64,000 nucleotides of DNA from Thermoleophilia bacterium. GTDB taxonomy: Bacteria; Actinomycetota; Thermoleophilia; Miltoncostaeales; Miltoncostaeaceae. This document shows, in pieces, positions 7,054-15,279 of this stretch; position 1 is the first letter of the stretch; each line of letters starts with the position of its first letter. The notes under the pieces were generated by a model. That model had not been told where the DNA came from, searched no databases, and saw only the letters and a program-made list of their open reading frames with translations. Both the position numbers and the translations under genes were made by a program. The DNA lies in assembly GCA_017882545.1 (NCBI GenBank), contig JADGPG010000082.1, positions 25,374-89,373 on the forward strand. The letters run 5' to 3'.

Positions 7054-8313
7054 GTGCGCCTGAATGCCGCCATGTTCCTGATGAGCTGTGCGGTGCTCGT
7101 GATCGCCCCGATGATCCCGTCGATCCAGCAGTCGCGCGGGTTTCCCGTCGCCAGTCTCGGGATCATCGCCGGAGTCACGCTCCTGGTCGGCGTCGCCGCG
7201 GAACTGTTCCTCGGGCCCCAAGCGGACCGCGGCTACGAACGCCCGCTGCTGATCGGAAGCGTGGTCGTCGCGGCGGCCAGCCTGATCGGATCGGGTGCCG
7301 CGGACTCGGTCGTCCTGCTGACGATGTGGCGGGCCCTGGCGGGCGTCGCGTACGGCATGTTCGTGCCGGCCGCGTCGGCCATCGTGATCAGGAGCAACCC
7401 CCACGGGGTCGGCGAGCGCCTGGCGCGGCTGCAGGTGGCAGAGTACGCGGGGTTCGCCGCCGGTCCTTTTTTGGGCGCGTTGCTGCTCGCCCGGATCGGC
7501 AGCACCCGCGGGCTCGAGCTGGCGGGGATCGTCTCGCTCGGGCTCATTCCCGTGGTCATGTCGGTCGCGGTCCCGCGTCGGGTGGCCGATTCCGGAGCAT
7601 CCGCCGCGGAGGCGGTGGACCCCATGCCGGCGGCCGAGTCCATCGGCACCACCGCGGTGCCGCCACCACGTCCGTCCGGTCTGGCGTTCAGCTTGCTGCG
7701 CCACCGTGCGGTGTGGGTAGCGGTGATCCTGTCGGTGGCCGTGACGGCGCCGGTCGGCACCTATGCGGCGATGTGGTCGCGATTCCTGGCCGATCGTGGC
7801 GCCACGGGGTTCGTGATCGCCGTCAGCCTCGGGCTGTTCACGCTCCCGTTCATCATTATCGCGCCCGTCGCCGGTCGCTTCGTCGACCGGGTCGGTCCGC
7901 TCCGTGGTGCGGTGTGGGGCACCGTCATCGTGGCCTTCGTCGTGTTCGCCTACGGCCTGATCGGCTCGGTGGTCATCATCATCGCCGTCAGCCTGGTCGA
8001 GTCGGCCGGGCAGGCCCTGGCCGGACCGGGGACCGCCGCGGCGATGGCGCGGGCCGCGGGGCCCGAGCGGGCCGGTGCGGGGCAGGGGCTCTCACGTGGT
8101 TTCGGGTTCATGGCGGCGGGCCTTACGTCGTTCGCGGCCGGGCCCCTGTACGCCGACTGGGGTGCGCGCGCGCTCTTCGGCGCGACCGCCGCGATGATGA
8201 TCGTGTTGGCCGTCATCGGATGGTTTGCCGCCCTTCGCTGGGCGCCGGAGTTCGACGATCCGCTCGATGTCGAGCCCGCGACCGGCGAGTACGTCACCTC
8301 GCTGACGGAGTGA
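7054..8313 (+). CDS. Major facilitator superfamily transporter
   Basis: A 419-residue protein of about twelve membrane helices in two halves, separated by a hydrophilic loop near residues 175-215. The helix 2-3 loop has LGPQADRGYERP, a variant of the MFS GxxxDRxGRR motif, and the second half has the matching GRFVDRVGPL. This is the layout of drug/metabolite exporters of the MFS; the substrate cannot be inferred. The start is GTG 7054, 6 nt after a TAATAT box and without a ribosome site, suggesting a leaderless mRNA. Its stop abuts the stop of the convergent DUF3054 gene (8314) with no gap. Confidence 0.88.
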   Translation: MRLNAAMFLMSCAVLVIAPMIPSIQQSRGFPVASLGIIAGVTLLVGVAAELFLGPQADRGYERPLLIGSVVVAAASLIGSGAADSVVLLTMWRALAGVAYGMFVPAASAIVIRSNPHGVGERLARLQVAEYAGFAAGPFLGALLLARIGSTRGLELAGIVSLGLIPVVMSVAVPRRVADSGASAAEAVDPMPAAESIGTTAVPPPRPSGLAFSLLRHRAVWVAVILSVAVTAPVGTYAAMWSRFLADRGATGFVIAVSLGLFTLPFIIIAPVAGRFVDRVGPLRGAVWGTVIVAFVVFAYGLIGSVVIIIAVSLVESAGQALAGPGTAAAMARAAGPERAGAGQGLSRGFGFMAAGLTSFAAGPLYADWGARALFGATAAMMIVLAVIGWFAALRWAPEFDDPLDVEPATGEYVTSLTE

Positions 8314-8709
8314 CTAAGCCCCGGCGGCCGGCCCGTCCGCGGCAGGTCCGACGGCACGCTGTCGTGTGACGAGCCGCCACGCCAGGCGCCATCCGAGCAG
8401 GCCGGCCGCCAGGAAGCCCGCCGTGACGAGGATGAACGCGATCGGCGTCGCCCGTCCGAAGACGAGCCCCCGCAGCGCCAGGCCGAGGACGACGGTTGAC
8501 GTCCACACGGTCAGTCCGGCACGCCATCCGGTCGGGCGCGCGGAGCGCCAGATCACGGCCCAACCGGTGCCCAATCCGATCAGGAACGGCGCCGCGACCG
8601 CAGCGATCGCCCCTGCCGCCTCGCCCTCGGAATGGCTGCGGCGCCCAAGTGCCACGAAGCCGACGACGACAACGACATCCAGACACAGCGCGGTGAGCCG
8701 GCGGCGCAA
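8314..8709 (-). CDS. DUF3054-family membrane protein
   Basis: A 131-residue protein with four hydrophobic segments (around 7-24, 33-50, 63-84 and 88-111). The opening LCLDVVVVVGFVALGRRSH, with an Asp in the first helix and GR..H at its end, is characteristic of DUF3054, a family of unknown function common in actinobacteria. TTG 8709 is chosen because it follows the upstream gene's TAG by a few bases and leads straight into the domain; the longer frame upstream is a shadow of the LLM gene. It probably forms an operon with that gene. Start codon certainty is moderate. Confidence 0.7.
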   Translation of the reverse strand: MRRRLTALCLDVVVVVGFVALGRRSHSEGEAAGAIAAVAAPFLIGLGTGWAVIWRSARPTGWRAGLTVWTSTVVLGLALRGLVFGRATPIAFILVTAGFLAAGLLGWRLAWRLVTRQRAVGPAADGPAAGA

Positions 8710-8714
8710 CGGGG

Positions 8715-9857
8715 CTACCCGGCCGCTGCCGGCGGGATCGCGGAGGCGGCGGACCGCAGCCCCTGGGCGATGTCGAGGTTCCGTGCGCCGGCTCGGGGCG
8801 CGAGGGCAGGGTCGGCGGCCGGCGTCATGTTGGTGAGGTTGAACACCTGGCATCCGGAACGCATGAACGGCACAAGACGCGCAACGACATCGTCCGGGGT
8901 TCCCCACGTGTAGTACGTCCGGAGTACCTCGTCGGGAATCGCGCGTGCGGCGGCGAGCGCCACGTCCCGGGAGAGTTCGGTGGGCACGAAGTCCAACAGG
9001 CCCCAGCGCGAGGCGAGCGGGTGCTCGGCCCCGGCGGCCTCAAACAGGGACGATGGCGCGGTCAGCGCGACGAGGCGCAACGCCAGCGAATCGAGGGCCT
9101 GCTCGGCCACCTCGCGGTCTTCGTCGCAGACCACCCAGACGTAGAGCCCGGGCCGGACCGCGTCGGGTCGCCGTCCGGCCGCCATGCTTGAGGCCCGGAT
9201 CGTGCCCAGCAGGTCACCGTACTCGCCGGCGTCGGTGAGGATCGGCATCCACCCGTCGGCCAGCCGTCCGACGGCCGCGAGCACCCGGGGGCGGTGCGCT
9301 GGGACCCAGATCTCCGGATGGCGCCCGTCATACGGGCCGAGACCGAGCACCGCCTGGTGCAGCTGGGTGAACTCGCCGGAAAAGTCGACGGGATCTGTCG
9401 TGGACCACAGCAGCCGGATGACCTCCAGCGCCTCGATCAGGCGGGAGGCCGTGCGGGTGTACGACAGCCCGTAGGGCACGATGTTCTCGGCCTCTCCGAC
9501 GCCCAGCCCAAGCCGGACACGACCGTGGCTCATGTGATTCAGGGTGGCGAAGGTCTGCGCGATGATGGCCGGGTGCCGGCGGATCGCGTCGGTGACGCCG
9601 GTCCCGACGATCATCCGCTCGGTATGGGTGACGACAGCACCCATGAGCGGGACCGTGTCGAGAAACGTGTGCGGCGAGGGTTCGGTCGCGGCCTGCGGGA
9701 ACAGGTCGGGCGTCCAGACGCTCGGCGGATACCAATGGAGGAAGTGATCGGCGAACCACATCGCCTCGAACCCGTTGTCTTCGAGTGCCTTCGCCGTCGG
9801 GACGAGTGCATCGACCGGAGGCCGGGTGAGGCCGGAGACGCCAACTTCAATCTGCAC
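8715..9857 (-). CDS. LLM-class flavin/F420-dependent oxidoreductase
   Basis: A 380-residue member of the bacterial luciferase-like monooxygenase superfamily (TIM barrel). It contains AKALEDNGFEAMWFADHFL, the region HGRVRLGLGVGEAENIVPYG, RLIEALEVIRLLWS and HPEIWVPAHRPRVL, which are typical of F420-dependent dehydrogenases of the Mer/FGD type, with a C-terminal TWGTPDDVVARL. The substrate is unknown. GTG 9857 is chosen because AAGGA sits 5 nt upstream; a longer frame from GTG 9896 has no ribosome site. The DUF3054 gene follows after 5 bp. A second LLM enzyme occurs at 42260, so the organism probably makes coenzyme F420. Confidence 0.87.
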   Translation of the reverse strand: MQIEVGVSGLTRPPVDALVPTAKALEDNGFEAMWFADHFLHWYPPSVWTPDLFPQAATEPSPHTFLDTVPLMGAVVTHTERMIVGTGVTDAIRRHPAIIAQTFATLNHMSHGRVRLGLGVGEAENIVPYGLSYTRTASRLIEALEVIRLLWSTTDPVDFSGEFTQLHQAVLGLGPYDGRHPEIWVPAHRPRVLAAVGRLADGWMPILTDAGEYGDLLGTIRASSMAAGRRPDAVRPGLYVWVVCDEDREVAEQALDSLALRLVALTAPSSLFEAAGAEHPLASRWGLLDFVPTELSRDVALAAARAIPDEVLRTYYTWGTPDDVVARLVPFMRSGCQVFNLTNMTPAADPALAPRAGARNLDIAQGLRSAASAIPPAAAG

Positions 9858-10020
9858 GAAGGTTCCTTGGCGGATAGCGCTGCGGGCATCGGACACGGCG
9901 GACGGGTTGTCGCCACCGCAAGGCTAGCGCCCCGACGGCACCGCGCGGTGCGGGTGCCACGGCATGATCAGCGGCGACCTGGAAAGATGAATGTCCCTGC
10001 ACATGCGACCCGGAGCGGAG

Positions 10021-10992
10021 ATGTCCGACAGCACCCCGGCCCCCTTTCCGAACGAGCACGCCGCCGACGGCAGTTTCCGGCGACAGCTGTCACGGTTCCG
10101 CGAGTGGGTCCGCGCGAACCCGACGTCCCCGTTTCCGGCCGAGGCCGGTCGCTATCACCTGTACGTGTCGTTGGCCTGCCCGTGGGCGCACCGGACCATC
10201 ATCTATCGGCGCCTGAAGGGGCTTGAGGGTGCGATCTCGATGACGATCGTCGACCCGGAGCGCGATGAGCGCGGATGGGCCATCGTCGACGGACCGGGGA
10301 ACACCCCCGACCCCGTCAACGGCTTCGGCTTTCTCAGCGAGGCGTACCTGGCCAGCGACCCGGCATTCTCCGGGCGGGTGACCGTGCCGGTGCTGTGGGA
10401 CAAGGTCACGGGGGTGATCGTCAATAATGAATCCTCCGAGATCATCCGGATGCTCGATCGCGAGTTCGCAGCCGTCTCCGATCCCGGGGCCCCGGTGTTC
10501 TGCCCGCCGGACCTCGAAGCGGAGATCGACGAGATCAACGCCAGCGTGTACGCGGCCGTCAACAACGGGGTCTATCGCGCGGGGTTCGCAACGACCCAGG
10601 CGGCGTACGAAGATGCCTTCCGGGACCTGTTTGCCGCACTTGATGCGCTGGATCGGCGCCTGGGCATCAGGCGATACCTGCTGGGCGACCGGATCACCGA
10701 GGCCGACTGGCGGCTGTTCACGACCCTTGTCCGGTTCGATCCGGTGTACGTCGGCCACTTCAAGTGCAACCTGCGGCGGATTGCCGACTATCCGAACCTG
10801 TCCGGGTACCTGCGCGAGCTGTATCAGTACCCCGGGGTTGCCGACACCGTGAGTTTCAACCACATCAAACGCCACTACTACCGGACCCATCCGACCATCA
10901 ACCCGACGCGGATCGTCCCGGTCGGGCCCCACATGAACCTGGCGGCGCCCCACCACCGTGATGCCATCGGTGCCGAACCCCTCGCGCAGTGA
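10021..10992 (+). CDS. Glutathionyl-hydroquinone reductase-like protein (GST Xi class, YqjG/ECM4)
   Basis: A 323-residue protein with the Xi-class signature LACPWAHRTIIYRRLKGLE (Cys in CPWAHR), then VPVLWDKVTGVIVNNESSEI, the helical GST C-terminal domain with ITEADWRLFTTLVRFDPVY, and the tail IKRHYYRTHPTINPTRIVP. These enzymes use a thiol cofactor to reduce glutathionyl-hydroquinones. Actinobacteria often lack glutathione and use mycothiol, so the in vivo thiol is uncertain. ATG 10021 follows GGAGCGGAG and is preferred to ATG 9991. The next gene starts 1 bp after its stop. Confidence 0.9.
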   Translation: MSDSTPAPFPNEHAADGSFRRQLSRFREWVRANPTSPFPAEAGRYHLYVSLACPWAHRTIIYRRLKGLEGAISMTIVDPERDERGWAIVDGPGNTPDPVNGFGFLSEAYLASDPAFSGRVTVPVLWDKVTGVIVNNESSEIIRMLDREFAAVSDPGAPVFCPPDLEAEIDEINASVYAAVNNGVYRAGFATTQAAYEDAFRDLFAALDALDRRLGIRRYLLGDRITEADWRLFTTLVRFDPVYVGHFKCNLRRIADYPNLSGYLRELYQYPGVADTVSFNHIKRHYYRTHPTINPTRIVPVGPHMNLAAPHHRDAIGAEPLAQ

Positions 10993-10993
10993 T

Positions 10994-11425
10994 ATGACGA
11001 CCGGGATCCATGCGTCGTCGATGACGACCTGGCGCCTGGTCTACGACCATCAGTGCGACGTCTGCAGGGTGATTGCCGCGGCCGTCCTGGTCGCCGATCG
11101 GCGTGAGCGACTGGTCCCGCTCGCGCTCGGTGACTCCCGGACGGCGCTGGCGCTGGCGGCGCTGCCGCCGGTCATGTGGGACCGCTCGTGGCACCTGGTC
11201 GCCCCGGACGGCCGGGTGTTCTCGGCCGGAGCCGCCGTTCCCGTGCTGTGCCGGCTACTGCCCGGGTTCGGCGGGCTTGCCCGGCTTTGCGGTGCCGCCC
11301 CGGATGTGACTGAGCGGGTCTACGCGTGGCTCGTGCGCCACCGTACCGGGATCGGACGCATCCTCCCGAAGCCGCTGGTCGTCCGTGCCAGCATCGTCCT
11401 GGCGGAGCACGGCGAACGGATCTGA
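10994..11425 (+). CDS. DCC-family (DUF393) thiol-disulfide oxidoreductase-like protein
   Basis: A 143-residue protein that begins, after about 15 residues, with LVYDHQCDVCRVIAAAVL. The DUF393 signature is usually YDGxCxxC; here YDHQCDVC keeps the Tyr-Asp and the CxxC. The family is thioredoxin-like and of uncertain role, often linked to membrane or redox processes. It starts 1 bp after the GST Xi gene stop, so it is co-transcribed. Its last 171 bases overlap the C-terminal region of a convergent minus-strand gene, which is unusual. Confidence 0.75.
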   Translation: MTTGIHASSMTTWRLVYDHQCDVCRVIAAAVLVADRRERLVPLALGDSRTALALAALPPVMWDRSWHLVAPDGRVFSAGAAVPVLCRLLPGFGGLARLCGAAPDVTERVYAWLVRHRTGIGRILPKPLVVRASIVLAEHGERI

Positions 11426-11893
11426 GTCGTCGGGCATGTCCGGCTCGGGGACGCGCAGATGGCCGTGCCAGCTGCCGTCGTAGGACCCGGAGTCGTCCCG
11501 CCACGACCAGCGCACGGTGATGTCCGCGTCGAGGATTCCGACCGGCCAGTCAAACGCGATCCGGACCCGGTTCGCCTCGGGGTCGGCCCCGTAACCGAAC
11601 AGGGTGACCGTCCCGGCGGGTGCACCGGCGTCGACCCGATCGGCCTTGACCCGCGCCGAGAACCGGTAGGCCGGCGCCGCGGCCGCATTCGCAAACGGCA
11701 CGATGAGGACAAGGCCGCCATCGACGGAGGTGCCGAATTCCGGGGGTCCGATCACCGGGTGCGCGCCGAACATCGCGCGGCGACCCTGGCGGAGGACCTT
11801 GACGAGGGCGGCGAGCACGATTATCAGCACCAGCACGAGCGCGGCGACCGCGATGGTCTCGACGAGTCCCTGATGTGTGTCGAGCCAGTGCAT
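11255..11893 (-). CDS. Single-pass membrane hypothetical protein
   Basis: A 212-residue frame from ATG 11893. Residues about 9-33 (VETIAVAALVLVLIIVLAAL) form one membrane helix, followed by a region of alternating beta-like segments up to roughly residue 150 and then a hydrophilic Asp/Pro-rich tail. No family recognised. The last 57 codons are antisense to the DUF393 gene and have low complexity, so the functional part probably ends near 11425. The two genes may truly overlap or this frame may simply lack an earlier stop. A frame extending upstream to 11926 has no better start. Confidence 0.6.
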   Translation of the reverse strand: MHWLDTHQGLVETIAVAALVLVLIIVLAALVKVLRQGRRAMFGAHPVIGPPEFGTSVDGGLVLIVPFANAAAAPAYRFSARVKADRVDAGAPAGTVTLFGYGADPEANRVRIAFDWPVGILDADITVRWSWRDDSGSYDGSWHGHLRVPEPDMPDDSDPFAVLRQDDAGTDDQRLREDASDPGTVAHEPRVDPLSHIRGGTAKPGKPAEPGQ

Positions 11894-11996
11894 GGCCCAC
11901 ACGCTACCGGTCTGGGGCGACAGCAACGGACCTCGGGTCGCCGGGGCACCGTTTGGCGGCTAAGCTCCGCGCACGCCGAGCCCGAGGAGCGGACCG

Positions 11997-12215
11997 ATGA
12001 GCGCAGGCGGATTCCCGCCGGACGACGGATGGTGTGTCGAGATCGTCGACCGTGACGGGACGACGGTCGTCGACCAGCAGGTCTTCAGCCTTGCCGAGGA
12101 CGCACGCGACTTCGCCAAGCAGGACGTATGGCGGAACAAGGACCACCTCGCGCGCATCTTCGAACGGGCGGCCGGCCGGACCGTCTTCACGACCGAGGTG
12201 GCGTTTCCCCGTTGA
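11997..12215 (+). CDS. Small hypothetical protein (72 aa)
   Basis: ATG 11997 is preceded by GAGGAG with 6 nt spacing, the clearest ribosome site in this part of the window. The product has a compact mixed sequence (WCVEIVDRDGTTVVDQQVF, then FAKQDVWRNKDHLARIFE) that looks like a small alpha/beta domain rather than a random frame. No family recognised. TAAGCT upstream (about 11960-11965) may be its -10. It converges with the acetyltransferase gene, whose stop lies 4 bp downstream. Confidence 0.6.
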   Translation: MSAGGFPPDDGWCVEIVDRDGTTVVDQQVFSLAEDARDFAKQDVWRNKDHLARIFERAAGRTVFTTEVAFPR

Positions 12216-12218
12216 CGG

Positions 12219-12656
12219 TCAGTCGCTCGTGCCGCCGCTCGTGCGGATGAACGCCGTCAGACCGAAGGCGGAGATCGGCGTCATCCCGAGGCGACGGTAG
12301 AAGCCGTCGACACCCCGCTCTGCGATCAGTACCTGATGGTGGAAGGTTGTCAGCGGATAGTGGGATTGAATCGCGGCGGTGAGCGCGCGGCCGATGCCCT
12401 GACGCTGGCGCTCCGGCGCGACGAGGATGTCGGCGATGTACACCGCGAACGCCTGGTCGCTCAGCGCGCGGGCGAATCCGATGATCGTGCTATCGCGATC
12501 GACCGCCACCACCGAATACGAGGAGTGGCGCACCGCGGTTCGCAGGCGATCCGGGTCGTCGGCGTGACTCCAGTCGTGGGCGCGGTACAGACCGAGGATC
12601 GCTGTGAAATCCTGGTCGAGTTCGACCTCGCGGATGGTGACGGGTGCGGGCAGCAG
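12219..12656 (-). CDS. GNAT-family N-acetyltransferase
   Basis: An acetyl-CoA-dependent N-acetyltransferase fold. Motif A is VYIADILVAPERQRQGIGRALTAA (its RQRQGIG is the Q/RxxGxG/A pyrophosphate loop), followed by HHQVLIAERGVDGFYRRLGM, typical of motif B. The acceptor is unknown. The domain begins at VTIREVELDQDF. In this frame the only ATG/GTG/TTG starts are GTG 12785 and 12779, inside leuS; between them and the domain the best initiation signal is GAGG followed by CTG at 12656 (or 12653). I have used CTG 12656; the conventional alternative would extend the gene to 12785. It is divergent from leuS. Confidence 0.75.
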   Translation of the reverse strand: MLPAPVTIREVELDQDFTAILGLYRAHDWSHADDPDRLRTAVRHSSYSVVAVDRDSTIIGFARALSDQAFAVYIADILVAPERQRQGIGRALTAAIQSHYPLTTFHHQVLIAERGVDGFYRRLGMTPISAFGLTAFIRTSGGTSD

Positions 12657-12685
12657 GTGACCTCGGGGAACGAAGGGCGCGCCGA

Positions 12686-12691
12686 TATACT
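12686..12691 (+). promoter_or_regulatory. -10 element (TATACT) of leuS
   Basis: TATACT inside GATATACTCGC ends 9 nt before the leuS ATG, leaving essentially no leader and no ribosome site. The same 11-mer GATATACTCGC occurs before the deoC-his-trp operon at 29246-29256. Confidence 0.5.
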
Positions 12692-12700
12692 CGCGCCCCG

Positions 12701-15232
12701 ATGACTGAACTACACGACGTCCTACCGGATCGATATCACGCCAGCGATGTCGAGGAGCGCTGGCAGCGGGCGTGGGCACAGACACGGGCGTTCACCGGCG
12801 CCACGATCTCCCGTGACGGCACGCCGGCAGAGCCGTCTCCGGGACCCAAGTCCTACGTGCTGGAGATGCTGCCGTATCCCTCCGGCGAGATCCACATGGG
12901 GCATGTCAAGAACTACACGATGGGCGATGTGATCGCGCATCACCGCCGTCGCTGTGGCGCGGCGGTGTTCCACCCGATGGGGTACGACGCGTTCGGTCTG
13001 CCCGCCGAGAACGCGGCGATCCGCACCGGCGAACATCCGGCCGTGGTGACCGCGCGCAACATCGCCCGTATCCGCGAGCAGCTTCAGCGGCTCGGGTTCG
13101 CCATCGACTGGGACACCGAGATCTCCACCGCAGATCCGGAGTACTACCGCTGGACCCAATGGATCTTTCTGCGCATGTTCGAGCGGGGGCTGGCCGAGCG
13201 GCGCGAGGCGGCCGTGAATTGGTGCCCCACCGACCAGACGGTGCTCGCAAACGAGCAGGTTGTGGACGGGCACTGCGAGCGGTGCGGTGCCGAGGTCGAG
13301 CTGCGCCAGTTGACCCAGTGGTTTCTGCGAATTACCGACTACGCCCAGGCGCTCCTCGACGACATGAAGCTCCTTGAGGACTGGCCCGAGCGGGTCCTCG
13401 CCATGCAGCGCAACTGGATCGGACGTTCCGACGGCGCGCGCGTCCGCTTCCGCACCGATGACGACGTCCATGAGATCCCGGTGTTCACCACGCGCCCGGA
13501 TACGCTCTTCGGGGCCACGTTCTTCCTGGTGGCCCCCGAACATCCGCTGTTGGCGACGCTCGTCGAGGGTCGAGGGGAGGCCGCCGCCGTCATGAGCTAC
13601 GCCCGGGCCGCCGCCCGTGCCTCGCTGGCCGACCGCAGCGCGACCGACAAGCCCAAGACCGGCGTGTTCACGGGGCGGTACGTGATCAACCCGATCAACG
13701 GCGACCGGATTCCCGTCTGGGTCGCCGACTATGTCCTGATGGACTACGGCACCGGCGCGATCATGGCGGTGCCCGGGCACGACGAGCGCGATTTCGCCTT
13801 CGCCAAGCAGCACGATCTGCCGATCCGTCGGGTCGTGGCGGGACCTGACGCCGGCGCCGATACCCCCCTCGAGACCGCATTCGCCGAGACCGGGCGGCTC
13901 GTGAACTCGGGGTTCCTGGACGGCCTCGAGGTTGAGGAGGCCGCCGGGGCCGCCGCCGCCTGGCTCGCCGAGCGCGGCGCGGGCGAGGCGACCGTCGGGT
14001 ATCGCCTGCGGGACTGGCTCATCTCGCGCCAGCGCTACTGGGGGGTGCCGATTCCGATCGTGCACTGCCCGGACTGCGGACCGGTCGCCGTTCCCGACGA
14101 GCAGCTTCCGGTGCTGCTGCCGGACGTCGAGGATTACTCGCCCAAGGGGCAGAGCCCGCTTGCGGCCAACCCGGAGTTCCTGGCCGCGGCATGCCCGTCG
14201 TGTGGCGGACCGGCCCGACGCGAGACGGACACGATGGACACGTTTGTCGATTCGTCCTGGTACTACCTGCGCTATACGGCACCACACCTGTCGAATGCGC
14301 CGTTTGAGCGCGCGCTTGCGGACTACTGGCTGCCGGTCGACCAGTACATCGGCGGTGTCGAGCACGCGGTGCTGCACCTGCTGTACGCCCGCTTCTTTAC
14401 GAAAGTGCTCAACGACCTCGACCTGGTCGGCTTCCGGGAGCCGTTCGCGCGCCTGTTCACCCAGGGGATGATCTACCGCGACGGCGCGAAGATGTCCAAG
14501 AGCAAGGGCAACGTCGTCTCGCCGGATGAGATCGTCGCCCGCTACGGTGCCGACACGCTGCGGCTGTACGTGTTGTTCATGGGCCCGGCGGCCGACGACA
14601 TCGAATGGAGCGACCGCGGCGTCGTCGGCGCCCGCCGCTTCCTCGACCGACTCTGGGCACTCGCTCGGGCGGCGACTCCCGGTGGCCTGGTGGCGCGTCC
14701 GGTGGCCTCAACCCTCACGGGCTCGCCGGTCTCGCTTGGGCTGGTGCGCCGCGCCGAGGCGACGATCGCCAAGGTGTCCGCCGACATCGGCGAGCGGTTC
14801 TCGTTCCATACGGCGATCGCGGCCATCCAGGAACTCGTCAACGCGTGCACCCGGCACCAGGCGGACGGGGGCACCGGGGAGCCGGCTGGGCCCGTGGCCC
14901 TCCGGTATGCCGTCCAGGTGGCGGTGTCGGTGCTGTTTCCCTTCGCCCCCCACGTGACGTGCGAGCTCTGGAGCGCGCTCGGGGGTGAGCGCCTCTGGGA
15001 GGTCCGGTGGCCGGATGCCGAGGGGACGTACCTCGTCAAAGACGAGGTGACCCTCGTCGTCCAGGTCAACGGGAAGGTGCGCGACCGCCTGCAGGCCCCG
15101 GCGGGGCTTGGGGACGCGGCGGTCCTCGATCTCGTGCGCGAGCGCGACAAGGTGCGCGGGGCCCTCGTGGGCAAGCGGGTTGTGCGCGAGATCGTCGTGC
15201 CCGACCGCCTCGTGAACTTCGTCGTCTCCTAA
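12701..15232 (+). CDS. leuS: Leucyl-tRNA synthetase
   Basis: An 843-residue class I synthetase that charges tRNA-Leu. The HIGH motif is HMGH at 65-68 (PYPSGEIHMGHVKNYTMGD), and KMSKS is at 597-601. The CP1 editing domain lies between about 225 and 410, with TRPDTLFGATF and the acidic GHDERDF near 375. The anticodon-binding helical domain and the C-terminal VNGKVRDR domain are present. Length is normal for bacterial LeuRS. ATG 12701 begins the usual DRYHASDVEERWQ start. It is followed by holA, as in many bacteria. Confidence 0.97.
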   Translation: MTELHDVLPDRYHASDVEERWQRAWAQTRAFTGATISRDGTPAEPSPGPKSYVLEMLPYPSGEIHMGHVKNYTMGDVIAHHRRRCGAAVFHPMGYDAFGLPAENAAIRTGEHPAVVTARNIARIREQLQRLGFAIDWDTEISTADPEYYRWTQWIFLRMFERGLAERREAAVNWCPTDQTVLANEQVVDGHCERCGAEVELRQLTQWFLRITDYAQALLDDMKLLEDWPERVLAMQRNWIGRSDGARVRFRTDDDVHEIPVFTTRPDTLFGATFFLVAPEHPLLATLVEGRGEAAAVMSYARAAARASLADRSATDKPKTGVFTGRYVINPINGDRIPVWVADYVLMDYGTGAIMAVPGHDERDFAFAKQHDLPIRRVVAGPDAGADTPLETAFAETGRLVNSGFLDGLEVEEAAGAAAAWLAERGAGEATVGYRLRDWLISRQRYWGVPIPIVHCPDCGPVAVPDEQLPVLLPDVEDYSPKGQSPLAANPEFLAAACPSCGGPARRETDTMDTFVDSSWYYLRYTAPHLSNAPFERALADYWLPVDQYIGGVEHAVLHLLYARFFTKVLNDLDLVGFREPFARLFTQGMIYRDGAKMSKSKGNVVSPDEIVARYGADTLRLYVLFMGPAADDIEWSDRGVVGARRFLDRLWALARAATPGGLVARPVASTLTGSPVSLGLVRRAEATIAKVSADIGERFSFHTAIAAIQELVNACTRHQADGGTGEPAGPVALRYAVQVAVSVLFPFAPHVTCELWSALGGERLWEVRWPDAEGTYLVKDEVTLVVQVNGKVRDRLQAPAGLGDAAVLDLVRERDKVRGALVGKRVVREIVVPDRLVNFVVS

Positions 15233-15266
15233 CTCGTCACGTGCCCGCCGCCGCCCGTGCGGCCGT

Positions 15267-15272
15267 TAGCAT
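15267..15272 (+). promoter_or_regulatory. -10 element (TAGCAT) of holA; decides its start
   Basis: TAGCAT lies exactly 7 nt before ATG 15280 and overlaps the earlier ATG at 15271, which favours 15280 as the start of a leaderless message. Confidence 0.4.
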
Positions 15273-15279
15273 GGCGGTG

